Origin: Streptomyces spirodelae
GTDB taxonomy: Bacteria > Actinomycetota > Actinomycetes > Streptomycetales > Streptomycetaceae
Reading direction: 5' to 3'
Assembly (NCBI RefSeq): GCF_017676385.1
Contig: NZ_JAFFZN010000005.1
Coordinates: 124,001 to 188,000 of the forward strand
Length of the DNA stretch: 64,000 bases
Made by a program: the position numbers and the translations under genes. Shown here piece by piece: positions 42,269-50,114 of this stretch. The stretch's first letter is position 1. Each line of letters starts with the position of its first letter. Below the pieces are notes generated by a model. It saw only the letters and a list, made by a program, of their open reading frames with translations. It had not been told where the DNA came from and did no database searches.

Positions 42269-43531
42269 GTGACCGACGCCCAAGAGACCGCATCAGCATC
42301 CGCAGCTCAGGCCCACCTCCAGGACGCAGCGCCGGCGCCGGTCCCTCTCCTGGAACCACGCGAGGGGATCCCTCCCGTCACGGTGACAGCCGAGGAGCTG
42401 GCGCGGATGACGGACGCCTTCGCCGTGGGGAGCGGCCCGGTGGCCGTCGACGCCGAACGCGCGTCCGGGTACCGCTACGGACAGCGGGCCTATCTGGTGC
42501 AGCTGCGCCGCGCGGGCGCGGGCACCGCGCTGATCGACCCCGTCGCCTGTCCCGATCTGTCCGGCCTGGACGCGGCGCTCGCGGGCACCGAGTGGGTGCT
42601 GCACGCCGCCAGCCAGGACCTGCCGTGCCTGCGGGAAATAGGCATGCGGCCCATGCGGCTCTTCGACACCGAGCTGGCCGGGCGCCTCGCCGGGTTCGCC
42701 CGGGTCGGACTGGGCGCCATGGTGGAGAACGTACTCGGATACGCCTTGGAGAAGGGCCACTCCGCCGTGGACTGGTCCACCCGGCCGCTGCCCGAGCCCT
42801 GGCTGCGGTACGCGGCACTGGACGTGGAACTCCTGGTCGACCTGCGGGACGCGCTGGAGCAGGAGCTGTCCCGGCAGGGGAAGCTGGAGTGGGCCCAGGA
42901 GGAGTTCGCGGCCATCGCGGCGGCCCCGGCCCCGCCCCCGCGCAAGGACCCGTGGCGGCGCACCTCCGGTATGCACAAGGTGCGGCGGCGCCGCCAGATG
43001 GCTGTCGTACGGGAACTGTGGCAGGCGCGGGACGCGGTGGCGCGCAAGCGGGACGTCTCGCCGGGCAAGGTGCTGTCCGACGCCGCCATCGTGGAGGCGG
43101 CGCTGGCGATGCCCGCCAACGCCAGGGCGCTGGCCGCGCTGCCCGGATTCGGGCAGCGGATGAGCCGCAAGCAGCTCGACCAGTGGCAGGCGGCCGTCGA
43201 GCGGGCCCGGGCGCTGCCCGAGGAGCAGCTGCCGCAGCAGTCGCAGACGACCAACGGGCCGCCCCCGCCGCGCTCCTGGGCCGACAAGGACCCGGCGGCT
43301 GCGGCCCGGCTCGCGGCAGCGCGCGCGGCGGTCACGCAGCACGCGGAGGAGCTGAACCTGCCGCAGGAGAATCTGCTGACGCCTGACACGGTGCGGCGCC
43401 TGTGCTGGGAGCCTCCGGCGGAGGTTTCCGTCGACTCGGTTGCCGGGGCACTCCGCGCACTGGGCGCCCGTGAGTGGCAGATCGCCCAGACCGTCGACCT
43501 GCTGCGCGTGGCGCTGACGGCTTCCGCGTAA
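42269..43531 (+). CDS. rnd: Ribonuclease D (3'-5' exonuclease with HRDC domain)
   Basis: 420 residues. The DEDD exonuclease motifs are visible: Exo I VAVDAERASGYRYGQ, Exo II region LHAASQDLPCL and LFDTELAGRLAGF, and Exo III YAALDVELLVDLRD. An HRDC domain follows (RELWQARDAVARKRDVSPGKVLSD) with a second helical part at the C-terminus. RNase D trims the 3' ends of tRNAs and other stable RNAs. Exo I has D-A-E in the expected place, so catalysis should be intact. A 37-residue low-complexity leader precedes the domain. Confidence 0.93.
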   Translation: MTDAQETASASAAQAHLQDAAPAPVPLLEPREGIPPVTVTAEELARMTDAFAVGSGPVAVDAERASGYRYGQRAYLVQLRRAGAGTALIDPVACPDLSGLDAALAGTEWVLHAASQDLPCLREIGMRPMRLFDTELAGRLAGFARVGLGAMVENVLGYALEKGHSAVDWSTRPLPEPWLRYAALDVELLVDLRDALEQELSRQGKLEWAQEEFAAIAAAPAPPPRKDPWRRTSGMHKVRRRRQMAVVRELWQARDAVARKRDVSPGKVLSDAAIVEAALAMPANARALAALPGFGQRMSRKQLDQWQAAVERARALPEEQLPQQSQTTNGPPPPRSWADKDPAAAARLAAARAAVTQHAEELNLPQENLLTPDTVRRLCWEPPAEVSVDSVAGALRALGAREWQIAQTVDLLRVALTASA

Positions 43532-43547
43532 AGAGCACCACTTCCTG

Positions 43548-43590
43548 GTTGTGGGCACTCGGACCGCCCCTCGGAACGATTGCCCACAAC
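43548..43590. promoter_or_regulatory. Spaced 10-bp inverted repeat upstream of fadAB
   Basis: Perfect arms GTTGTGGGCA (43548-43557) and TGCCCACAAC (43581-43590) separated by 23 bp, just before the fadA promoter. It could terminate rnd transcription or be an operator; absence of a T tract and the long spacer favour a protein-binding role. Confidence 0.5.
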
Positions 43591-43609
43591 GGGGTGACGA
43601 GGGCGACCC

Positions 43610-43637
43610 TTGCCAGGTGGTTACCGACAAGTAGCAT
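43610..43637 (+). promoter_or_regulatory. fadAB promoter
   Basis: -35 TTGCCA (43610-43615), 16-bp spacer and -10 TAGCAT (43632-43637), followed about 10 bases later by the expected start point and by GGAGGAG near 43668 as ribosome-binding site. Confidence 0.65.
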
Positions 43638-43679
43638 GGGGAGTGACAGACCCCTGGCCGCACCTGGAGGAGAGCCAAA

Positions 43680-44894
43680 GTGCCTCGTACCGCAAGGGAC
43701 GTCGTCTTCGTCGACGGCGTTCGCACACCGTTCGGCAAGGCGGGCCCCAAGGGCATCTATCACGAGACCCGCGCCGACGACCTGGTCGTCAAGTGCATCC
43801 GTGAGCTGCTGCGCCGCAACCCCGACCTGCCTCCGGAGCGCATCGACGAGGTCGCCGTCGCGGCGACCACCCAGATCGGTGACCAGGGGCTGACCCTGGG
43901 CCGCACCGCCGGAATCCTCGCGGGGCTGCCGAAGACCGTCCCCGGCTACTCCATCGACCGGATGTGCGCGGGCGCGATGACGGCCGTGACCACGACCTCC
44001 GGCTCGATCGCCTTCGGCGCGTACGACATCGTCGTCGCCGGCGGCGTCGAGCACATGGGCCGCCACCCGATGGGCGAGGGCGTCGACCCCAACCCGCGCT
44101 TCGTCTCGGAGAAGCTGGTCGACGAGTCGGCGATGTTCATGGGCATGACAGCCGAGAACCTGCACGACCGCTTCCCGCACCTGACCAAGGAGCGCGCCGA
44201 CGCCTTCGCGGTGCGCAGCCAGGAGAAGGCGGCCAAGGCGTACGCGAACGACAAGATCCAGCCGGACCTGGTGCCGATCTCGATCCGCCGCACCTCGCCG
44301 GAGGGCGGGGAGACGGGGTGGGGCCTGGCCACCGCCGACGAGCCGATGCGGCCCGGCACCACGCTGGAGAACCTGGCAGGGCTCAAGACCCCGTTCCGGG
44401 CGCACGGGCGCGTCACGCCGGGCAACGCCGCGGGGCTCAACGACGGCGCCACCGCCTCGCTGATCGCCGCCGAGGACGTGGCCCAGGAGCTGGGGCTGCC
44501 GGTGAAGATGCGGCTGGTGTCCTACGCGTTCGCCGGTGTCGAGCCCGAGGTGATGGGCGTCGGCCCGGTGCCGGCCACCGAGAAGGCGCTGGCGAAGGCC
44601 GGTCTGTCGATCGACGACATCGGCCTGTTCGAGATCAACGAGGCGTTCGCCGTCCAGGTGCTCGCGCTGCTGGACCACTACGGCATCGCCGACGACGACC
44701 CGCGCGTCAACCAGTACGGTGGCGCCATCGCCTTCGGCCACCCGCTGGCCTCCTCCGGCGTGCGGCTGATGAACCAGCTCGCCCGTCAGTTCGAGGAGCA
44801 GCCGCACGTCCGCTACGGCCTGACCACCATGTGCGTCGGCTTCGGCATGGGCGGGACCGTCATCTGGGAGAACCCGCACTGGGAGGGCAAGTAA
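43680..44894 (+). CDS. fadA: Acetyl-CoA acyltransferase (3-ketoacyl-CoA thiolase)
   Basis: 404 residues, GTG after GGAGGAGAGCC. FadA cleaves 3-ketoacyl-CoA with CoA to release acetyl-CoA at the end of each beta-oxidation cycle. Nucleophilic Cys in SIDRMCAGAM (near residue 97), catalytic His in EINEAFAVQ, and the second Cys/Gly loop TTMCVGFGMGG are intact, with GGAIAFGHPLASSG as the CoA/active-site His motif. fadB follows 2 nt after its stop, so the two subunits of the trifunctional-like complex are co-produced. Confidence 0.95.
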   Translation: MPRTARDVVFVDGVRTPFGKAGPKGIYHETRADDLVVKCIRELLRRNPDLPPERIDEVAVAATTQIGDQGLTLGRTAGILAGLPKTVPGYSIDRMCAGAMTAVTTTSGSIAFGAYDIVVAGGVEHMGRHPMGEGVDPNPRFVSEKLVDESAMFMGMTAENLHDRFPHLTKERADAFAVRSQEKAAKAYANDKIQPDLVPISIRRTSPEGGETGWGLATADEPMRPGTTLENLAGLKTPFRAHGRVTPGNAAGLNDGATASLIAAEDVAQELGLPVKMRLVSYAFAGVEPEVMGVGPVPATEKALAKAGLSIDDIGLFEINEAFAVQVLALLDHYGIADDDPRVNQYGGAIAFGHPLASSGVRLMNQLARQFEEQPHVRYGLTTMCVGFGMGGTVIWENPHWEGK

Positions 44895-44896
44895 GA

Positions 44897-47041
44897 ATGA
44901 GCACCGCTGAGCTGCTGAAGGGCGCGGCCGAGCTGTTCCCGGACGAGGTCGTCACCCAGGCGCACGTACGCCACCTCGACCTGCCGTACACAGCTTCTGA
45001 TAACGGCTCCGCCGCGGGCGGCAGGTTCGCCCTGATCACGCTGGACAACGGGCTGGACCACACCAAGCCCACCACCTTCGGGCCCCAGTCGCTGGCCAAT
45101 CTGAACGCCGCCATCGACCAGGTGGAGAAGGAGGCGGCGGACGGCGAGATCGTCGGCGTCGGGCTGACCGGCAAGCCGTTCATCTTCGCCGTCGGCGCCG
45201 ACCTCAAGGGCGTCGAGCTGCTGAAGCGGCACGAGGACGCGGTCGCCATCGGCAAGGGCGGCCACGACGTCTTCGTCCGGCTCGCCAACCTGGCCGTTCC
45301 GACGTTCGCCTACTACAACGGCGCCGCGATGGGCGGCGGTGTCGAGGTGGGGCTGCACTGCACCTACCGCACCGTCTCCGCCGCGCTGCCGGCCTTCTCG
45401 CTGCCCGAGGTCTTCCTGGGCCTGGTGCCGGGCTGGGGCGGCTGCGCGCTGCTGCCGAACCTGATCGGCGCCGACCGCGCGGTCAGCGTCATCATCGAGA
45501 ACTCGCTCAACCAGAACCGCCAGCTCAAGGGCGAGCAGGTCTACGAACTGGGCATCGCCGACGCCCTGTTCGAGGGCGCCGACTTCCTGGAGGAGTCGCT
45601 GCGCTGGACGGCGTCCGTCCTCAAGGGCGAGATCGACGTCGTACGCCCCGAGATCGACCGCGGCGAGGCGTGGGACGCGGCCGTCGAGCGCGGCAAGCAG
45701 ATCGCGGACAGCAAGGTGCACGGCGCGGCCCCGGCCGCCTACCGGGCCCTGGACATCATCGCCGCCGCCAAGAACGGTGACCTGCGCAAGGGCTTCGAGG
45801 CCGAGACCCAGGCGCTGGCCGACCTGATCATGGGCGGCGAACTGCGCAGCGGCATCTACGCCTTCAACCTGGTGCAGAAGCGCGCCAAGCGCCCGGCGGG
45901 CGCCCCCTCCAAGGATCTGGCGCGTCCGGTCACCAAGGTCGGCGTCGTCGGCGCGGGGCTGATGGCCTCGCAGCTCGGGCTGCTGTTCGCGCGCCGCCTG
46001 GAGGTGCCGGTCGTACTGACCGACATCGACCAGGAGCGGGTCGACAAGGGCGTGGCCTACTGCCACGAGGAGATCGACAAGCTGCTGCTCAAGGGCCGCG
46101 TCAACCAGGACAAGGCCAACCGCCTCAAGGCTCTGGTGACCGGCTCCCTGGACAAGGCCACCGCGTTCGCCGACGCCGACTTCGTCATCGAGGCCGTCTT
46201 CGAGGAGATGGGCGTCAAGCAGAAGGTGTTCGCCGAGGTCGAGGCGGCCGTGCCGGAGCACGCCATTCTCGCCACCAACACCTCCTCGCTGTCGGTCAGC
46301 GAGATGGCCTCCCAGCTCAAGCACCCCGAGCGAGTGGTGGGCTTCCACTTCTTCAACCCGGTGGCGATCCTTCCGCTGCTGGAGATCGTGCGGGGCGAGA
46401 AGACCGACGACGCCTCGCTGGCCACCGCCTTCGGCGTCGCCAAGAAGCTGAAGAAGACGGCCGTACTGGTCAAGGACGCGCCCGCGTTCGTCGTCAACCG
46501 GGTGCTGACCCGCTTCCTCGGCGAGGTGCTGCGATCCATCGACGAGGGCACGCCTGTCGAGGTCGCCGACCGGGCGCTGGCGCCGCTGGGGCTGCCCATG
46601 TCGCCGATCCAGCTGCTGGAGCTGGTGGGCCCGGCCGTCGCGCACCACGTCGCCGGGACGCTGCACGGGGCCTTCCCGGACCGGTTCGCCGTCTCGGAGA
46701 ACCTGGGCCGGGTGGTCGAGGCCGGCAAGCGGAACCTGTACGTCCCCGGCACCCAGGAGCTGGACCCGGAGGTCGCCTCGCTGTTCGAGGTCGGCACCGA
46801 CGTGCTGACCGAGGAGCAGGTGCGGGAGCGGGCGCTGAACGCCATCGCCGAGGAGATCCGGCTGATGCTGGACGAGGGCGTGGTGGCTGAGGCCCAGGAC
46901 ATCGACCTGTGCCTGATCACCGGTGCCGGGTGGCCCTTCCACCTCGGTGGCGTGACCCCCTACCTGGACCGCGAGGGTGTCAGCGAGCGGGCCACCGGGC
47001 GCCGCTTCCTGGAGCCGGGACTGGCCAGCATCCCCGAGTAA
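44897..47041 (+). CDS. fadB: Fatty-acid oxidation bifunctional protein (enoyl-CoA hydratase/3-hydroxyacyl-CoA dehydrogenase)
   Basis: 714 residues. The N-terminal crotonase domain (about 1-300) has the oxyanion and acid regions AYYNGAAMGGGVEVGLHC and LPEVFLGLVPGWGG. The NAD-binding dehydrogenase domain begins VGVVGAGLMASQLG (near 345), with TNTSSLSVSEMA, catalytic-His motif GFHFFNPVAILPLLEIV and the helical C-terminal domain FVVNRVLTRFLGE. The protein therefore carries the hydration and NAD-dependent oxidation steps between acyl-CoA dehydrogenase and FadA. Both active sites look complete. Confidence 0.96.
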   Translation: MSTAELLKGAAELFPDEVVTQAHVRHLDLPYTASDNGSAAGGRFALITLDNGLDHTKPTTFGPQSLANLNAAIDQVEKEAADGEIVGVGLTGKPFIFAVGADLKGVELLKRHEDAVAIGKGGHDVFVRLANLAVPTFAYYNGAAMGGGVEVGLHCTYRTVSAALPAFSLPEVFLGLVPGWGGCALLPNLIGADRAVSVIIENSLNQNRQLKGEQVYELGIADALFEGADFLEESLRWTASVLKGEIDVVRPEIDRGEAWDAAVERGKQIADSKVHGAAPAAYRALDIIAAAKNGDLRKGFEAETQALADLIMGGELRSGIYAFNLVQKRAKRPAGAPSKDLARPVTKVGVVGAGLMASQLGLLFARRLEVPVVLTDIDQERVDKGVAYCHEEIDKLLLKGRVNQDKANRLKALVTGSLDKATAFADADFVIEAVFEEMGVKQKVFAEVEAAVPEHAILATNTSSLSVSEMASQLKHPERVVGFHFFNPVAILPLLEIVRGEKTDDASLATAFGVAKKLKKTAVLVKDAPAFVVNRVLTRFLGEVLRSIDEGTPVEVADRALAPLGLPMSPIQLLELVGPAVAHHVAGTLHGAFPDRFAVSENLGRVVEAGKRNLYVPGTQELDPEVASLFEVGTDVLTEEQVRERALNAIAEEIRLMLDEGVVAEAQDIDLCLITGAGWPFHLGGVTPYLDREGVSERATGRRFLEPGLASIPE

Positions 47042-47049
47042 GGCGGTGA

Positions 47050-47128
47050 CCCTGCCCTGCCCTTCCGCCGTTTCTTACGGGTTTCGCCCGTGGTTTCGGC
47101 CGGTGTTTTCCTGAAGGGCAGGGCAGGG
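47050..47128. terminator. Large nested bidirectional terminator between fadB and the DUF6571-like gene
   Basis: Perfect 15-bp arms (CCCTGCCCTGCCCTT at 47050-47064; partner at 47114-47128) enclose a 49-nt loop that has its own hairpin ACGGG/CCCGT (47077-47091). It lies 9 bases after fadB and 6 bases before the converging stop codon. Confidence 0.75.
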
Positions 47129-47133
47129 CTCTT

Positions 47134-49449
47134 TCACCCCGTATAGGGCTCACGGCCTTCAAAGGCGTTGCCCTGCGGGCCGATGGCCAGGTACTTGGAC
47201 TTGATGTCGTCGGCGAGTTCTCCGGTCACATCGGGGCCCTTGCCGTACTTCTGCAGGTATTTCTCGGCAGTGGCGCCGAGATCGTGCTCACCGCGAGCGA
47301 AGAACTGATCTTTGTTCTGCGGTGGATCGGGCGCATCCGGCCCGCCGAAAACAACGTCGTCGTGGAACTGCTTCGCCCATTCCACGCCGCCCGCCTGGAC
47401 GAGCGGAACGAGCACGCCCCAGGGCCCGCTCTTGCCCACCACGCTCAGTATTCCGTTGGCGAGCGCTGGTGCCCCGGTGCTCATACCGACACGGGTCCAG
47501 TCGGCCGACTCCGCGAACGCCTTCTGTGCTTCGGCGCTGTCGGCCGCGTACTGGGCCTCGATCTGCTGGACCCGGGAGTGGTCCAGCGTGCCCCGTGCCT
47601 CGGCCTCGGTCAGCAGCACCCGCCGCCCCGTTGCCCAGGCTTCGTCGCTGCCGGAGGGCGGGTCGTGGGCCAACCGGTCGAGGGTGTAGAGGTGTTCGGC
47701 CTGGTTCATCAGGCCGTGCGAGGTCTCGTTCTGGCCGAGGACGCTGAGGAAATCCACCGCCTGGTCGCGGCTGAACCGTGCCGGGGACCGGTAGGCCGGC
47801 GGGAAGGCGCCGTCGCTCTGCAGTGAGTCGCCGACGCCCGAGACGGCACGGTTGATGTCGTCCACATAGGCGCCGCCCATCGCGCCCAGGCTTGCGGCGA
47901 GGGCCGGCTGGCCGTGCAGGAGCTTGGGGCCGTCCTCGCCGCTGTAGACGTGGACGACCTGTTCCATCACCCCGGCTGTGGCCGCGGTGCGCCGGTTGCC
48001 GCCGTGCGCGAAGATCTCCGGGTCCTCGCCGGTGAGCTGCGGATCGTCCCAGGCGTAGCCGGTCGTGGCGGCGGTGAGCGCATGGCCGAGCGCCTCATGG
48101 CCGGGAAGTTGGCGGGGGCCTGCCCGGGTGTCGCCGTCGAAGACCCAGTTGCGGTCCTCGGTCAGGTACTTGAGACGGTCGTTGAGCTCCGAGTCCCGGT
48201 CCACGGCGCCGTTGACGCCGTCCGGCCGGCCGAAGAACTCGGTGGAGGCGCCCGGGTTGTGGCCCAGCGCCTCCAGGAAGCCGACCATCGCGTCGTGCCC
48301 GGTATCGCCGGGCTCGCCGGCCGGGTTGAGGTTGTCGGTGTCGGCGCTGTTGGCCCAGTAGGCGTAGTTGTCGTGGGTGTTGAGCTTCTGGTCCCAGGCC
48401 ACGAGCCGGTCACCGTAGCGGTTGAGGAAGCCGCTGTCGTAGGTGCCCGAGTGCATGAGGTTGCTCATCAGCTGGAAGCCGAAGGGGTGCGTCCTGCCGC
48501 CGCTGCTCTCCAGCCGCTTGTCGCCCAGTGCGATCATGTCGTTCTGCCACTGCCGCATCGCCGGCGAGTCCGCGTGCGAGGCGGTGGCCAGCGTGGTGCC
48601 GAGGGAGTCCTGGAGCGTCCTGGCCGACTTCCACCACGCCTTCTCGTCGATCCTCGTGTCCGGGTACAGCTCATTGTGCGGATGGGTGGCGTTGTACCAG
48701 AGCTGCAGCGTCCGCTCGGCGCCGAGCTTGGTGGCGAACCGCTCGGCGAATTCCGGGTCCTGGCTGTGCCGGGTGACCAGCGCAGTGAGCCGCTCGAACT
48801 GGTCGGAGGACATTTTGCCGTTCTCGGCCTTCGCCAGATGCAGGGCCTCCTTGAGGTCCTGCGCGGAGTGCTCGCGGGCGGCCTTGAGGCTGTCGTACGC
48901 GTGGTCGTTGAAGCCGCGCGCGGCGCCGTTGACGTCGGTGGTCAGCGCCTGGGCGAGGTCCTGGTCGGCCTGGTCGGCGCTTTCGAGAGCCGCGCTGGTA
49001 CGGAACCAGTAACCGGCGATGACCGCGCTGTACGCCTGTGAGTAAGCCACACGGGACTTCTCTTCCTCGGCCGTGAGCTTCAGCTCGACGGTGCCGTCCT
49101 TCTTGTTGAGCTTGAGGTGTTTGTGCCCCTCCAGCTCGTCCTCGATGGACTTGAGCTCCTTCTGCGCGGCACGGAACTTCGACAGCGCCTCGGACAGCAC
49201 CGTGTGCACCCGCCGGGACTCCTCCTGCGCGGCGAGCAGTTGGGCCTTGACCCCGCGGAACTTGCGCCACGCGGCCTCGGCCGTCTCGCCCTCGAAGTCG
49301 GAGTTCGCCAGGCCCTTGACGACCTCGGTGTGGAAATTGGTGGCGACCTGCTGGAACTTGCCCGGTGCGTTCCTCCACTTGCCGACCGCCTCGTCCAGCG
49401 GGGTGAGGTCGGCATGACGCACGTCGGTGTAGCTGAGCCGGTCGCTCAC
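47134..49449 (-). CDS. Large DUF6571-like protein with WXG100-like N-terminus (putative secreted effector)
   Basis: 771 residues from GTG 49449, preceded by GGAGGTGG; the frame stays open far upstream only because it runs through two other genes. Residues 1-130 are helical, with a W-based turn (AAWRKFRGV) and a long amphipathic coiled-coil-like stretch (EESRRVHTVLSEALSKFRAAQKELKSIEDELEG), like WXG100/LXG substrate heads. The body is soluble and rich in Ala/Asp/His (LMSNLMHSGTYDSGFLNRYG, GHDAMVGFLEALGHNPG, GHEALGHALTAATTGY), a pattern I associate with DUF6571. There is no Sec signal or membrane segment. The C-terminal 70 residues match no toxin fold I know. It overlaps the smaller upstream gene by 4 nt. 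Confidence 0.8.
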   Translation of the reverse strand: MSDRLSYTDVRHADLTPLDEAVGKWRNAPGKFQQVATNFHTEVVKGLANSDFEGETAEAAWRKFRGVKAQLLAAQEESRRVHTVLSEALSKFRAAQKELKSIEDELEGHKHLKLNKKDGTVELKLTAEEEKSRVAYSQAYSAVIAGYWFRTSAALESADQADQDLAQALTTDVNGAARGFNDHAYDSLKAAREHSAQDLKEALHLAKAENGKMSSDQFERLTALVTRHSQDPEFAERFATKLGAERTLQLWYNATHPHNELYPDTRIDEKAWWKSARTLQDSLGTTLATASHADSPAMRQWQNDMIALGDKRLESSGGRTHPFGFQLMSNLMHSGTYDSGFLNRYGDRLVAWDQKLNTHDNYAYWANSADTDNLNPAGEPGDTGHDAMVGFLEALGHNPGASTEFFGRPDGVNGAVDRDSELNDRLKYLTEDRNWVFDGDTRAGPRQLPGHEALGHALTAATTGYAWDDPQLTGEDPEIFAHGGNRRTAATAGVMEQVVHVYSGEDGPKLLHGQPALAASLGAMGGAYVDDINRAVSGVGDSLQSDGAFPPAYRSPARFSRDQAVDFLSVLGQNETSHGLMNQAEHLYTLDRLAHDPPSGSDEAWATGRRVLLTEAEARGTLDHSRVQQIEAQYAADSAEAQKAFAESADWTRVGMSTGAPALANGILSVVGKSGPWGVLVPLVQAGGVEWAKQFHDDVVFGGPDAPDPPQNKDQFFARGEHDLGATAEKYLQKYGKGPDVTGELADDIKSKYLAIGPQGNAFEGREPYTG

Positions 49450-49919
49450 GAGCGGCCACCTCCGGCCGGTGCGTGGCTGTCCTTCGTACCGGCCGCGTTG
49501 TCGATGTCCTTCTTGCGCCGGTGGTCCTCGGTCTCGAACGCGCCCGCGGCGGTACGCAGCGCGGAAGCGGTGCTGCCGAACTGCTGCTTGACGTAGCTCA
49601 TCTGGTCGCGCCAGCGCTCCTGGAAGGTGGCGATCGCGGCGTCCGTACGGAAGCCCTTGAGGGTGCCGGTGATCTGCCCGGTCTCGCGCATGACCTCGTC
49701 GTCCGCCTTGAGGAACTGGCCCCGCACGGTCTCCGCACGGCCCGCGCGGCTCCGCAGCACGGAGCCGGTCACATTGAGCCGCTGCTTCGGGTTCGGCCCG
49801 CGTCCGATGCCACCACCGCCGCCTCCCTGCAGCCCGTCGGCCCCGGCGAGCCGCATGTGCGCCGTCCCCTCGGGCGCGTAGGCGGCCTTGAGCCCGGCCC
49901 ACTCCTGCTCGAACGACAA
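49446..49919 (-). CDS. WXG100-like small protein, partner of the large DUF6571-like protein
   Basis: 157 residues from TTG 49919, placed 5 nt after GGGGAGGA, giving the N-terminus LSFEQEWAGLKAAYAPEG. A Gly-rich loop (residues 30-45) leads to two long helices around a W turn (TFQERWRDQMSYVKQQFGSTASALRTAAGAFETED), the hallmark of WXG100 proteins exported by type VII secretion. The stop overlaps the start of the large gene (GTGA), so both are co-translated, as for WXG100 chaperone/effector pairs. No ATPase or membrane component of a type VII system is in the window. Confidence 0.78.
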   Translation of the reverse strand: MSFEQEWAGLKAAYAPEGTAHMRLAGADGLQGGGGGGIGRGPNPKQRLNVTGSVLRSRAGRAETVRGQFLKADDEVMRETGQITGTLKGFRTDAAIATFQERWRDQMSYVKQQFGSTASALRTAAGAFETEDHRRKKDIDNAAGTKDSHAPAGGGRS

Positions 49920-50114
49920 ACTGTCCTCCCCGTTGCCCTGCGTCGTGCGACTTCCCCCGCGCGCGTCGACGCGACGCACGCGGGGCGAACGTAACCGCCG
50001 CAGGGAAACAGCAGACGATCAACCGGGGAGCAACAACTGGACAATCGGGCACGGCCAGGCGCGCCGGGCCGGGAGCGCGAGGCAGCGGCGGCACTCGGTC
50101 TGCCGCCGGTGCGG

